Shown in pieces: positions 34,291 through 45,687 of a DNA stretch of 64,000 nucleotides; the stretch's first letter is position 1, and each line of letters starts with the position of its first letter. Below the pieces are notes generated by a model that searched no databases, was not told the DNA's origin, and worked only from the letters and a program-made list of their open reading frames with translations. The position numbers were made by a program, and so were the translations under genes. Location of the stretch: NCBI GenBank assembly GCA_030562195.1, contig CM060200.1:17546001-17610000 (forward strand). The letters are read 5' to 3'. This stretch comes from Nipponacmea schrenckii. Its lineage: Eukaryota; Mollusca; Gastropoda; Lottiidae.

Positions 34291-35825
34291 TAATTTAAAA
34301 TTCCCAAAACTTACAAAAGTTTTGTAATCCCGAAATTTGAAATTAAAAAAAAATAAAGGGGTTTTCGTCCTACCCCGCCCCAAGGGGAACCCCTCAGGTC
34401 GGGGGGAAAATTTTTCCAGGCCGGTTGTTTACTTTTTTCTTTTTCCAATTCAGGGTTTTTTTAATAATTACAACCCCTTTTTTTCCCCCTAAATAAATTT
34501 TTATGCAACCCTTCAAATTTACTAAAAAACCCGGGTAAAAAATAAATTCATTTCCCCTTTCCGGAATTAATTGATTTGGGACGACAATCCCCATCCCCCG
34601 GGGTTTAAATTTTTCCCAAAAAAATTTGGGGGTTACATTTTTTTCAAAAACCCCCGACGTTTTGGGTTTAAAATATTACATCATTTTTTTCCAAAATTTC
34701 AAGTAAAACTATTTGTAAGAATTTTTAAAATCAACCGTTATAGCCAAAATTTTTTATTATTTTTCAGTTTAACAAAAATAAAATTTCAAGGTAAAAGTAA
34801 AATTTTAATAATCTATGAAATAAGTTTCTAGATTCAACTTATTATAATTTTTTTTAAAATCAAATAATTACATTTTTCTTTTAAAAACCTATTGAGGATT
34901 CAGTTAGCAATTAAATTATTTCATTTCTTTAAAAGTCAGTAGTTGAAAATATTTACAAAATTTTTTAAAAAACCCTTTTTTGGCCCAAAATTCATTGAGT
35001 TTTTGGGGGGTTTTTGAAAAAATACGGGATAAAAAACTTTGGGGAATTTTTTTGGGAAATAATAAAAATAAAAAAAAAATAAAAAAAAAAAAATTAAAAA
35101 AAAAAAAAAAAAAAGCGAAAATTTTTTGTGAATATCAAAATTAGTTTTTTTTCGAATTTGTTCTAAAATTTTTTTCCCAACCCCCAAATAAAAAGAAATT
35201 CGCTGCCTTTCCCCTTAAATTTTCCCAAATTTTTCTGGCTTTAAAAATAAATCATTCACTTGTGAGGCGGTAAAGCAGTTGAATTCGGGGAATTTTTTTC
35301 AAATGCAAAATTTTAATTTAAAAAATCTTGGGCCAGTTTTTTGCATAGAAATATTTTCAACCAAAACGTCTTGAGATTGTTTAAAAATTTTTAAACGGGG
35401 CGGGTGGGAAATTAATTTTAAAATAAAGTCTTTTTTCTTTTTAGCCCTGGTAAAACTTGGTTTTCAAAGGGGGGGGGGGTTAATTCTAAATTAAAATTTA
35501 ATATTTTACTTTTTTTCCCCCAATTTTATTCTAATACAATTTTAAAATAAAAATAATTCAAAACATTTTTTTTAACATAATTTTTACATAAAATTTAAAT
35601 AAACTTAAATTTTAAATTACCCCCAATTTGATACTTTGATAATACATTTTCCAAAAATTTTTTATCTTTATAAATTTTTCAATACCAAAGGGGGGTTGGG
35701 GGTATTTCCCTTTCCATTCCCTGACCTTTAATCCCCAATTTTCAATTAACCTTGGATTTTTCCCCCTTTTCCATCAGGATCATAATCATAAAAATCTAGT
35801 CGTTATAAAATAAACCCCCCCGGTT
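34291..35825. other. Low-quality, homopolymer-rich consensus
   Basis: Dense runs of 4-14 identical bases (GGGG, CCCC, TTTT, AAAA) in nearly every line, including a 22-base A-rich block near 35091 and ten G at 35470. Text such as AAAAAAATTTGGGGG has no repeat period and no codon structure. This looks like an unpolished long-read consensus, and nothing in it should be annotated. Confidence 0.65.
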
Positions 35826-36057
35826 CTATTTTTTATTTACATAATAAAAATACATAGATACATAAATATATATTTACATAATAACAAATACATAGATACA
35901 TAAATATATATTTAATAATACAAATACATAGATACATAAATATATATTTACATAATAACAAATACATAGATACATAAATATATATTTACATAATACAAAT
36001 ACATAGATACATAAATAGATGATTAGAAAACGAACAATTTCACATAAACATTAAGTT

Positions 36058-36106
36058 TTCTCAACAGTCTGTTTCGTAGTAGATTTGCTACCACTCGTCA
36101 GGAGAA
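36058..36106 (-). ncRNA. Type I hammerhead ribozyme
   Basis: Identical over the 49-base core to the minus-strand copy at 11243: CTGACGA and GAAA boxes, 7-bp stem II, 3-bp stem III, GTT cleavage triplet and 5-bp stem I. It lies just downstream (in element sense) of the GIY-YIG stop codon, within the terminal repeat. Confidence 0.86.
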
Positions 36107-36170
36107 CAAGACGGTTTGGTTTGAAATATTGCTATGCATGCACGTGGGCACAGTAACTACACAAGGTGAA

Positions 36171-36908
36171 TTAGACGTCATTTTGTAGGAGAAATTTGCG
36201 TGAATGGCGACACGTGCTGATTAGCTCCGAACGCTTGTTTAAGGTTGATTTTTCAGGGTGACAAATGATGAAAAACTTTTCCAGGGTACAAAGGTTACAT
36301 CTTTTTGATATATTCGAGTATGATGATGAGCGTCCTAGAATTTTCCACTTTATCTTATAGTCTTCGTTGTTTTTTTTCAAAGTCCAAATAAATTTACTGA
36401 GTTCGGTGCTGTTTTTTAATCTCTCATCTCGAAAAGATTGGCGATGGTTAGCGTATCTCGATTTAAATTCAGTATCTGTTAGTCCGACGTAGGTTTCTTG
36501 TTTATTATTTGCACTGACTGTGGCCTGGTAAACAATGCTGCGGGCCCGACATTCACCATTTAGTGGACAGTCTTGCTTCTGACGGCAGTTGCATGGTTTA
36601 TTATCAGTTACTTTACGGATCGTTCTGGTCGCAGCATTATGTGAGTCTATCAGGTTTTTCATTGATGGCATACAGCTGTATGATACTTTTATAGTATTTC
36701 TGTTAATGATTGGTCGTAATATATGATCGGGTGGGAAACAGCTATCAATTAACTTTAAGAATTGTCTTCCGATATTGGTTCTCACGTTATTATCATACGG
36801 AGGATTAAACCACGTTATTCTGCGTGACCGTTTCCGCTTACTACGTTCCTTAGATTTAGCTGACTCGTCGTATTTCAGTCTGTAATCATAGCCACTTTCT
36901 GTGAGCGC
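36171..36908 (-). CDS. Penelope-like element C-terminal region with GIY-YIG endonuclease, 5'-truncated
   Basis: The endonuclease would nick DNA to prime reverse transcription. Open from the foldback junction (about 36908) to TAA at 36171. The first 41 codons (WFNPPY...) precede a GTG at 36785 and continue the end of the RT-linker. Numbered from that GTG: Cys65, Cys67, Cys73 and Cys79 form a Cys cluster; the GIY-like strand is IVYQA (84-88) and the YIG-like strand TYVG (98-101); then come R110, H114 and an acidic STEL...FIWTLK helix. The domain order is as in animal Penelope/Neptune-type elements. No stop or frameshift is seen, but the RT is missing and no true start exists. Confidence 0.85.
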   Translation of the reverse strand, partial: ALTESGYDYRLKYDESAKSKERSKRKRSRRITWFNPPYDNNVRTNIGRQFLKLIDSCFPPDHILRPIINRNTIKVSYSCMPSMKNLIDSHNAATRTIRKVTDNKPCNCRQKQDCPLNGECRARSIVYQATVSANNKQETYVGLTDTEFKSRYANHRQSFRDERLKNSTELSKFIWTLKKNNEDYKIKWKILGRSSSYSNISKRCNLCTLEKFFIICHPEKSTLNKRSELISTCRHSRKFLLQNDV

Positions 36909-37030
36909 GTTCGGAGCTAATCAGCACGTGTCGCCATTCACGCAAATTTCTCCTACAAAATGACGTCTAATTCACCTTGTGTAGTTACTGTGCCCACGTG
37001 CATGCATAGCAATATTTCAAACCAAACCGT

Positions 37031-37079
37031 CTCTCCTGACGAGTGGTAGCAAATCTACTACGAAACAGACTGTTGAGAA
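37031..37079 (+). ncRNA. Hammerhead ribozyme, stem I shortened
   Basis: The plus-strand copy in the right arm keeps CTGACGA, 7-bp stem II, GAAA, 3-bp stem III and GTT. Four bases (TTGT) present in other copies are missing just upstream, so stem I falls to 4 bp and the distal stem I contact may be lost. Cleavage may be weaker. Confidence 0.8.
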
Positions 37080-38101
37080 AACTTAATGTTTATGTGAAAT
37101 TGTTCGTTTTCTAATCATCTATAAAGCTCCGTGGATGTGCACGTAGAGCACTCTAGAAGATTATCCTGGATTTTTTCATATTTCATATAAATAGATACAT
37201 AAATATATATTTACATAATAACAAATACATAGATACATAAATATATATTTACATAATACAAATACATAGATACATAAATATATATTTACATAATAACAAA
37301 TACATAGATACATAAATATATATTTACATAATACAAATAAATAGATACATAAATATATATTTACAAAATAACAAATACATAGATACATGAATATATATTT
37401 ACATAATACAAATAAATAGATAATGAAAATATATTTACATAATACAAATACATAGATACATAAATATATATTTACATAATACAAATAATAGATACATGAA
37501 TATATATTTACATAATACAAATACATAGATACATAATATATATTTACATAATACAAATACATAGAACATGAATATATATTTACATAATACAAATACATAG
37601 ATACATAAAAATATATTTACATAATACAAATACATAGATACATAAAAATTATTTACATAATACAAATACATAGATACATAAATATATATTTACATAATAC
37701 AAATACATAGATACATAAATATATATTTACATAATAACAAATACATAGATACATAAAATATATATTTACATATAAAAAATACATAGAACATAAATATATA
37801 TTTACAAAATAACAAATACATAGATACATAAATATATATTTACATAAACAAATAAATAGAACATAAATTTATATTTACAAATACCCAAAAACATAGATAC
37901 ATAAATATATATTTACATAATAACAAATACATAGATACATAAATATATATTTACATAATAACAAATACATAGATACATAAATATATATTTACAAAATAAC
38001 AAATACATAGATACATAAATATATATTTACATAATACAAATAAATAGATACATGAATATATATTTACATAATACAAATACATAGATACATAAGTTAATAC
38101 A

Positions 38102-38243
38102 TAGTTACTGTGCCCACGTGCATGCATAGCAATATTTCAAACCAAACCGTCTTGTTCTCCTGACGAGTGGTAGCAAATCTGCTACGAAACAGACTGTTGA
38201 GAAAACTTAATGTTTATGTGAAATTGTTCGTTTTCTAATCATC
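38102..38243 (+). mobile_element. Solo Penelope-like terminal fragment
   Basis: 142 bases matching the 37-kb arm from TAGTTACTGTGCCCACGTG to TTCTAATCAT, inserted between units of the 37-38-bp satellite. It contains one hammerhead and no coding sequence. Confidence 0.82.
38155..38203 (+). ncRNA. Type I hammerhead ribozyme, wobble variant
   Basis: Same core as the others with one change: the 3' strand of stem II reads CTGCTAC instead of CTACTAC. This turns a T-A pair into a T-G wobble, so pairing is kept. Stem I is the full 5 bp (TTCTC with GAGAA). Confidence 0.85.
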
Positions 38244-38776
38244 TAGATACATAAATATATATTTACATAATACAAATACATAGATACATAAATATATATT
38301 TACATAATAACAAATATTTAAATTTATTTAAAATTTCATTTCTTCTTTGATTAGATAAAAATAAAAACGATCCAAGTTCAGACAATTCCTTGACCTTATT
38401 GATGGACAGCACTAGGGTTTATATAATAAAATTTTTTAATAAATAAAACTCGAAGATCTTTAAAATATGGACACATTAATATATTATGGTATTCGTTCTC
38501 TATTTGGGACAAGTTGCAGTCTACATTTTCTATCTTTTCTTTCGATCTTTTTGAATTTTCCAGTTTCTATATTTAGGTTATGTGCTGATTATCTTAATTT
38601 AGTAATATGTTGGATGTATTTTGACTTACTAGGTTTTTTAGGTAATGTTGGAGGCTGAAATTTGATACTAAATGGTGGTATAATAATCCTTTAGGGGAAG
38701 TACAGATATTTTCGTAGCAAGATTGTTCAAGAATACGTTGTTTAGTAATTAAAAATATATATTTATCACAGTGTTT

Positions 38777-38800
38777 CCCCCCCCCCCCCCCCCCTCCCAC
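38777..38800. other. Poly-C tract
   Basis: Nineteen C in a row, one T, then CCC. It resembles the 32-C run at 3573 and is probably a consensus or join artefact. 38331-38776 holds no recognised gene. Confidence 0.5.
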
Positions 38801-38819
38801 AAATATCGACCAAAACGAA

Positions 38820-40440
38820 ATTGTAAACTAGAACTGTGAACAGCTCCGAGCGTGGCAACTATGCGTTATCCCATGGATTTCGAACATTTTGAAACTTCTA
38901 ACCTGCTAGCTTTCAATTCCGGTACTTTTCAGCCTACAATAAGTAAGCGTAAACTTTCCGCTATATAGGCAATTTTTTCTACTATAAGTTTCTACTATCA
39001 GTTCCTTAGTAGATTTTTGTACATGTCTAAGATTTCGGTGGGATATTTACATAAATTCCAAACCAAAATTTAAGTAGGTAGTAAGATGACAATTTGTCAT
39101 GAAATTTAAACTCTCTATATTCAAATTTAAACATTATTTTGTAACTTTGGTTGTAATTAACATAGAGAGAAAATTCAAGCTATGTGATAATTTGCTAATT
39201 CACAGCTTTATAAAGAGATATTTTTTGAATTTGTATGCAAAAATTTTACAAAAAAATAAATAAATTTTATTAGCAATTGGAATTTTTTCTTTTCGAGGGA
39301 TGCAAATTATTTTGTATAGCTAATGTACTGTTTTTGCTTACATTCTTGAATTACACGGGATGTAGGGTCGCCTGAAATGAGATAAAAAAAAAACGGAAGT
39401 CCCCACGCCCAAACCGGAAGTGATCAAAAAATTTTGATGATATATTCTTAATTGTGTTGCGTATCTATCTATATCCTGTAAATTTCAGATCGATCCGAAC
39501 ATTAGAGCCCGAAAGTGTAACATAACCGTCCAAAATTGCAAAATAGTCAGATTTCGGTGGGCTATAAAACCGGAAGTTAATATTTGTCATGCAATATCAG
39601 CACATCTATAGACAGCTGAGGTCAATGACATTCTACATCTCAAATGTCAAGGTCATTTAAGGTCAAGGTCACGAGATATAGAGTTTTAAATCTTCGAAAA
39701 ATTCGAACGGGCATAAAAAAAATTCAAATTCGAAAATCAAAATTCTGTTCCCAACATTTTTTAGATAAAGTATCAAGGTTTCGATAGACACCAAAATCAT
39801 AAAAATCGGTTAATAATTGGCGGACTTATTAAATTTTTAAGAAAATTTACCATTTTTGAAAATTGCGCATGCGCAACATTCAATTTAATTTTTCTTCATC
39901 TCAGGGGATTAAAATCATTTAGTATAGCTAAAATATACTGATTTTGTTTAGAATCTTGAATTACATCGGAAGCAGGGTCGCCCAACATGAGACGAAAAAA
40001 CCGGAAGTCCCCACGCCCAAACCGGAAGTGATCAAAAAAATTTGATGATGTAGTTTTAATTGCGCTGCCTATCTATCTATATCCTGTAAATTTCAGACCG
40101 ATGCGACTATAAGGGCCCGAGCTAGCTTGAAATCTTATTTGCATATTATGCAATTAGCCACTTTCGGTTTAGCGAAAATTTCATGTTAGATATTCATTTT
40201 TGATTCCAGCCCATATAAAAACCATTGGTGAAAACAGAAATAGTCTATCTTTTTCCGTTTGGGCTAGCGAGCTTCCCAAAAAAAAAAAAAAAAAAAAAAA
40301 AATAATCCGAACGAAAACAAAGCGTGACAAATTTTATTTGCCACGCAATAACTCGTTTCTAACATTACGACTGTTGAAGCGAATTTCTATTATTGCGCAG
40401 TATGCTAGGTTTTTCCCGCCAGTAATTAGCATATGACGTC
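38820..40440. repeat. Dispersed CGGAAGT/AGGTCA repeat, partly duplicated in tandem
   Basis: Starts at ACTAGAACTGTGAACAGC, also at 60885. Two copies of a block of about 170 bases (GGGTCGCC...GAGA..AAAA, ACGGAAGTCCCCACGCCCAAACCGGAAGTGATC, CTATCTATATCCTGTAAATTTCAGA) lie about 610 bases apart at 39366 and 39974. The end GCTAGCGAGCTTCC is followed by a 23-base A run (40278). AGGTCA recurs at 39618, 39649, 39659 and 39665. 39741-39800 matches both flanks of the element inserted at 61151. No protein frame was recognised. 40441-41139 is AT-rich without a gene. Confidence 0.55.
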
Positions 40441-41139
40441 ATTCCCACTCCTTATATGGAAGTGCGGTATCCCACTAGGCAATGTTTTGTTGTTTTTAAT
40501 AAAAAAATTATGTTAGAAAAGCTAGAAGTAGAAGTAAAACCGTGATTTATCCTTGATAAGCCTAATTTAAGCACCATTAATTGTAAGAATACTTTTAAAT
40601 TGTTTTCGAAGATCATGTTGACAACATTATTTGTAGAATTAAGATAGTATATTGTTTGAATTGATCGTAAATAATTGTTGAGTCGAAGAACTTAAGGGAG
40701 ATAATTTATTAGTGCTTTGTTCCTACAGAAATTACTGACTGTAATTGTATTTAGACCACAATGGTTTATTTGTTTACTTATCATTGTACTAAGAGTATGA
40801 ATCTTTATATTTTCAGTGAATCTCTCTATATACATATACTCTCTCCATCATTATGATATATCATGCTTGAATGTTGGAATATTAATACCAATAGAAAATC
40901 ATATGGTAGAAAAGTTGGAATTATGAATGATAGAATCTTATTAAAATTGGTGGACATATAATTTGTTAGAAAAACATTTAAAGATTGTTGAATTGATGAG
41001 AGATTGAGAATTGATTGAAAATAAATAGTATATTAATGTAGTGATCTGTTATTTTGGTGCACAGCGTCTCATATTGGGCTATTGTCGAGGACAACGACTC
41101 CAGACGATATTACAATTAATCATATCTTAAAAACAGGAT

Positions 41140-42822
41140 TTAAGTAAAACATTATCAGTTGCTCTTAATTTATAAAAATACTTGAAGATTCTAATTTTAC
41201 GTAATATATACATTGGGTATCTACCTAATTCAAAATAAATCATATCATTCTTTGTAGTTTGTAAGCTTTTTACAAAAGTTTGAATGTATCTTTTGGTGTT
41301 CGATAAAATCCCCAAATTTCTGCCCCATAATTTAAAAGACTGCAAATATATGTATCAAAAACTCCATGTTTGGTCTCGATGTTGAAAAAGTTATCATTGC
41401 AAATTTTTTGTATAGAATAAAAGGCTTTTCTCCCTTTTTCTGAAATGTTTTTTTCTGTTTTAGAAAATTTCCCGTTAAAATTGAATAACATGCCAAGATA
41501 TATGAATTCGTTGACTATTTCCAATGCTTGATCTTGATTTGTCCAAAATTCGTTACCTTTTAGTTTGCCACCATTTCAGAATACTAGTATTTTAGGTTTG
41601 TTGACGTTAACTGGTAATTTCCAAGTAGAAGAATACTTTTCTAGTAAATTTAGTAAACTTTGTAAACCTCCTGGAGTTTCTGAGATTAAAACCTTATCGT
41701 CCGCATACATTAAAATAAAAATACTCAAATCAAACAATAAGACTGAAGGACAATCATCAGACAAGAAATTTGATTCTACATCATTAATATATAGTGAAAA
41801 AAGTTTTGGTGATAAAATCTCGCCCTGGAATAATCCAGTAGAACAAATAAATAAATCTGATAAGTCACAGTTTAATTTTACTCGACATTTCACTTTGTCG
41901 TATAAAGATCGGATAAGTTTCAGAATTTTACCGTCTATACCTTTGTTGATTAATTTATACCATAGACTACAATGGTTATTCGAATTTAAAAAGCAGTTTT
42001 ATACTCAACGAAACAGCAATAAAGTATTTTTCTTCCTTTTAAAGTCCCGTTGATTATAGCTTGTAAAATAAAGATCCGTCCGTTGTAGATATTTTTTTTC
42101 TGAATCCAAATTAACTTGGTGAGATGGTGTCATGTGCCTTATCAAAAATATGTAATCTATTGTTTAAAATGTGTGTAAATAACTTGCCTTAACAACTTAG
42201 GAGGGTTATACCTCTGTAATTTTCTGCGACATTTGGATCACCTTTGTTCTTAAACACTGGAACTATATCTCCTCCACACCATAAAATATTATTAAAAAGC
42301 AGTGTTAAAGAGGTAAAAGTTCAGTAGTACGATTTATAATTAGTTTATTTAATTAACGGTCACAACCACATGGTTCTGCTTTCAGTTTTCGAATAGCTTT
42401 TAGAATTTCTGTTTCAGTTATAGGCATATCTAAATCGTTATTCTGGTGAACTTGCTCAGCATTATCATCATTTTCTAAGAAGTCATTAACCACATCATCA
42501 TCTTCTGGCTTATTCTCAGAGAGATTCTTAAAATGAGTATACAAATTTTGGATATCGAGTGATGAGTTTAAGATGGTTTTTGTTTTTTTTAAATAGTCTG
42601 TGAGATGATTTTGGATCATGCTTGCGTAAAAAATTCAACATGTTTCCTTGCTGTGCTTTGTATGTAATTTTTAATTTTATTTCTAGTTTTTCTATTGTGA
42701 TTTCGTTTCAATCAGTCTAGAGTGGTTTGATTTCCTTTTATCTCTATTGAAAGCATGTAAAGCATTTTTATAATTTCTATAATGTTGTTTACACATGTCA
42801 TTAAACCAAGGTTTGTCAACTT
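41140..42822 (-). pseudogene. Decayed non-LTR reverse transcriptase
   Basis: From KPWFND and FNRDKRKSN (42700-42822) through KAIRKLKAEPCGCD (about 42360), GLFQGEILSPKLFSLYIND (about 41800) and catalytic MYADD (about 41710) to EIVNEFIYLGMLFNFNGKF and LNYGAEIWGF near 41330. These are RT motifs of an APE-type LINE, in at least three frames with stops and deletions between. The palm block between motifs 1 and 4 is largely lost around 42100-42350. The endonuclease is not seen. Confidence 0.8.
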
Positions 42823-43094
42823 AACGGTTTAGTTGCACGACGGTACTTTTCCAAAATCGGATTAGTGGAAATAACGGGCGATTATAGCCAATCAGCAAAA
42901 GATGTGAAAGAGGGACTTTCTCATAAAAACTACTTTGTATAATTTAATAGAATGGTATTTGACAACAATTTATATAACAGTATATATATATTTATTTCAA
43001 GTTAACATAAAACGAAACCCTATCTACGCCCGTGGCGTTTGAGCCGACAGGCACATATTTTTGCCCGCGGCGTTTGAAAAGTTAACATCGTCAA

Positions 43095-44000
43095 TGTACA
43101 ATATTTAATTACATCGTCAGACAATGTACGATATTTAATTACATAGTCAGACAATGAAGGAAATAAAGGCAGACAATTGACGATATTAATTACATCGTCA
43201 GACAATGTACGATATTTAACTACATCGTCAGACAATGTACGATATTTAACTACATCGTCAGACAATGTACGATATTTAATTACATCGTCAGACAATGTAC
43301 GATATTTAAATACATCGTCAGACAATATACGATATTTAATTACATCGTCAGACAATGTACGATATTTAGTTACATCGTCAGACAATGTACGATATTTAAT
43401 TATGGCGTCAGACAATGTACGATATTTAGGTACATCGTCAGACAATGTATGATATTTAACTACATCGTCAGACAATGTACAGTATTTAATGATATCGTCA
43501 GACAATGTACGTTTTTGAATTACATCGTCGGACAATGTACGATATTCAATTACATCGTCAGACAATGTACGATATTTAAATACATCGTCAGACAATGTAC
43601 GATATTTAGTTACATCGTCAGACAATGTACTATATTTAACTACATCGTCAGACAATGAACGATATTTAACTACATCGTCAGACAATGAACGATATTTAAT
43701 TATATCGTCAGACAATGTACGATATTTAATGATATCGTCAGACAATGTACGTTTTTGAATTACATCGTCGGACAATGTACGATATTTAATGATATAGTCA
43801 GACAATGTACGTTTTTGAATTACATCGTCGGACAATGTACGATATTCAATTACATCGCCAGACAATGTACGATATTTAATTACATCGTCAGACAATGTAC
43901 GATATTTAATTACATCGTCAGACAATGTACGATATTTTATTACCTCGTCAGACAATGCACAATATGTAATTACATCGTCAGACAATGTACGATATTTAAT
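43095..44000. repeat. 30-bp satellite
   Basis: About 30 copies of ACATCGTCAGACAATGTACG plus ATATTTAATT. Since 30 is a multiple of three and few copies carry stops, long frames run on both strands. The largest is on the minus strand, 43020-44084, a decapeptide repeat of the KYRTLSDDVI type. Units vary as 60- and 90-base blocks (for example GATATCGTCAGACAATGTACGTTTTTG). A protein role is not supported. Confidence 0.93.
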
Positions 44001-44384
44001 AAGACGGAAGCCAGACAAAACATAATTCATATGATTTAGAATGAATACTACAAAACTGACGCAATGAATATCAATAATTTGCAACGTTTTGTTGTATACA
44101 CCTGAAAATGACTGCGTATCGATGAGGTGTCTTCCCGATTTAGCGTTGATTACCTGGACGCTTTTTATTCTCTAACTGAACGGATTCGTCGCTTTCTCAC
44201 TGTTTTTTTTCTACAAAAAGATCGCTAATTCAAGTGTAATATGCATTGTTAGCTGTAGGCCGAGTATTTTGTTAGACCAGGTATGCCTTTAAGCCTAAGA
44301 ATGCCGCTTGGTATCATGTTTAACAGATTCTCCTCCATACAAGACCCTCTGTAATGTATATTAAATGACGATTTTACAAATTTC

Positions 44385-44665
44385 GACCTGTAGTTAAAGG
44401 AATACTGCGTCTTAGAATGGACGTAAAATTTAAAAATTTTACAGATGACCAATAATACATATATCTGCTGTCATAAATAACATAACAGAATCCTTATATA
44501 ATCAGATAAATAGTAATTATCCATAAAGATGCAATTTTGTAAGCTGTTTCAAAAATTACTTAGTTTTGTACGTTTTTCAGATTTTACATTTAAGGGATTC
44601 TGTTTCTTTATGACACCAGGTAAGTTCACTGATGAATATATACACATATTGACTATTCTTGACAT
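44385..44665 (-). repeat. Dispersed 280-bp repeat, inverted copy
   Basis: Inverted match to 25918-26195. On the plus strand it reads ACTGCGTCTTAGAATGGACG, GACCAATAATACATATATCTGCTGTCAT, ATTATCCATAAAGATGCA, AAAAATTACTTAG and TTTATGACACCAGGTAAGTTCACTGATGAATATATAC. The last blocks are the ones amplified at 13915-14530. Between 44666 and 45314 no gene was seen. Confidence 0.6.
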
Positions 44666-45182
44666 ATATTTCTTTATTGGGTTGGAGGCTTTTGGATTTG
44701 GTTAAAACCGTCTCTAATGTAGTTGAGCAACTCAAAGTTACTTAAATCGCACTGGAATTGTTTTTATTAACTACAACGTATATTTACAATTTTTAGAGGA
44801 GAAAATGTAAAATATTTGCCATTATTTCAGAAATTATTTAAAGTAATAATACATTTACTGAAAATCTATCATGTTCTATTTTCTTTTAATTAAACAGCGA
44901 CATGTTTATGCGGCGACATTTACACACGTGTAAATTTGCTTACATGGCCATATGGACGCATTTACTCATGTGCAGATTAATTCCTCACGAGAGTCAATTT
45001 ACACCTATTTGGGAGAGAAATAAATAATTTTCTCTCCAGATCTACCTGATCCACAGTAAATATACTTTTGCACAGGTGTGTTCATTTGCATTTGTGTTTC
45101 AATTTGCTTATATTCAAATCCTCGACTTGAATTAGTTAATAATGGAATAATTGTAGGAGATCTAGTGTAGTAGATAATGCTT

Positions 45183-45221
45183 TTTATCATACAAGCTACG
45201 TGTAGAATATCTTATACACAT
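45183..45221. repeat. Isolated partial monomer of the 53-bp satellite
   Basis: TTTATCATACAAGC, a short gap and GTGTAGAATATCTTAT match the main phase of the 28.85-31.64 kb satellite, 13.5 kb away and outside any array. Confidence 0.5.
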
Positions 45222-45314
45222 TAAATATGACTTGATGAAACTTAGTTTGGCTCCTTCTGACCGTGAAAATCTTTTGATAATGTGTTTTATATTACTATGA
45301 TGACGATGGTAATG

Positions 45315-45687
45315 TGTAGCACTTCTAGATGTTGAAAAGACTTCACGTTGTGTTTTAATATATTTATTAGGTATGGATCTTCTGAAAAGGTGGTGAGAGA
45401 GATATAGGAGATTGGTGGCGGCGAATCTTCCTCTGTTCTGGCTCCCGGTCCAGGCTTGACAGGCTCTCTTATACCACGACCTGGACCCTGGATGCCCAAC
45501 ATGCAGGCTATTGGCTGGCGTAGCTTTAATGCAAGCTGTCCACTTCAAACCTGCATGCACAGTCAGCAGTTATCTAGTTTAAGGTCAAGGACGCTCTCTC
45601 ATCACCTTTACAGTGAAAACAATAATATAATATATCAAATGATTTCTAGCTAAATTAAAGTTACATCAGAACCTATAAAGTGTCACA
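45315..45687 (-). mobile_element. 3' LTR of the Gypsy-type element (copy A)
   Basis: 373 bp, starting TGTGACAC and ending GTGCTACA on the minus strand, with ends TGT...ACA. It aligns along its length with the plus-strand LTR at 59927-60304. A TATAAGAG promoter box lies at 45466-45473 (minus strand), followed by the conserved GAGCCTGTCAAGCCTGG region. A purine-rich tract (CAATGGGAGTAT) immediately precedes it in element sense, as expected of a polypurine tract before a 3' LTR. Confidence 0.82.

Larger units (their letters stand above)
36019..37191 (-). mobile_element. Foldback Penelope-like element with GIY-YIG frame
   Basis: The left arm (36019-36233) and right arm (about 36906-37123) are inverted copies of each other. 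The right side continues about 68 bases further to TTTCATATAAA, a longer end also seen at 11131. The arms carry one hammerhead each and also the last codons of the endonuclease frame; the unique centre carries the rest. Inverted or tandem terminal repeats, one extended end and a GIY-YIG domain are Penelope-like element features. The RT part is absent, so it is 5'-truncated. It is flanked by the 37-38-bp satellite. Confidence 0.85.
35826..38330. repeat. 37-38-bp satellite, twice invaded
   Basis: Units of ACAAATACATAGATACATAA plus ATATATATTTACATAAT with frequent small deletions. The array occupies 35826-36018, 37192-38101 and 38244-38330; the gaps are Penelope-like insertions. Minus-strand frames rich in Tyr, Val, Cys, Ile and Phe are repeat translations. 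Confidence 0.93.

Noticed and set aside
34006..35187. Frames of 66-86 codons in homopolymer-rich text
   Set aside because: No codon structure or motifs; the underlying consensus looks unreliable.
37176..37671. Minus-strand Tyr/Val/Cys-rich frames
   Set aside because: Translations of the 37-38-bp satellite.
43020..44084. 354-codon minus-strand gene
   Set aside because: It is a satellite translation, with the opposite strand equally open. Kept as a finding but not called as a gene.
45162..45560. 132-codon minus-strand protein
   Set aside because: It is LTR sequence read in frame; the same text is non-coding in the second LTR copy.
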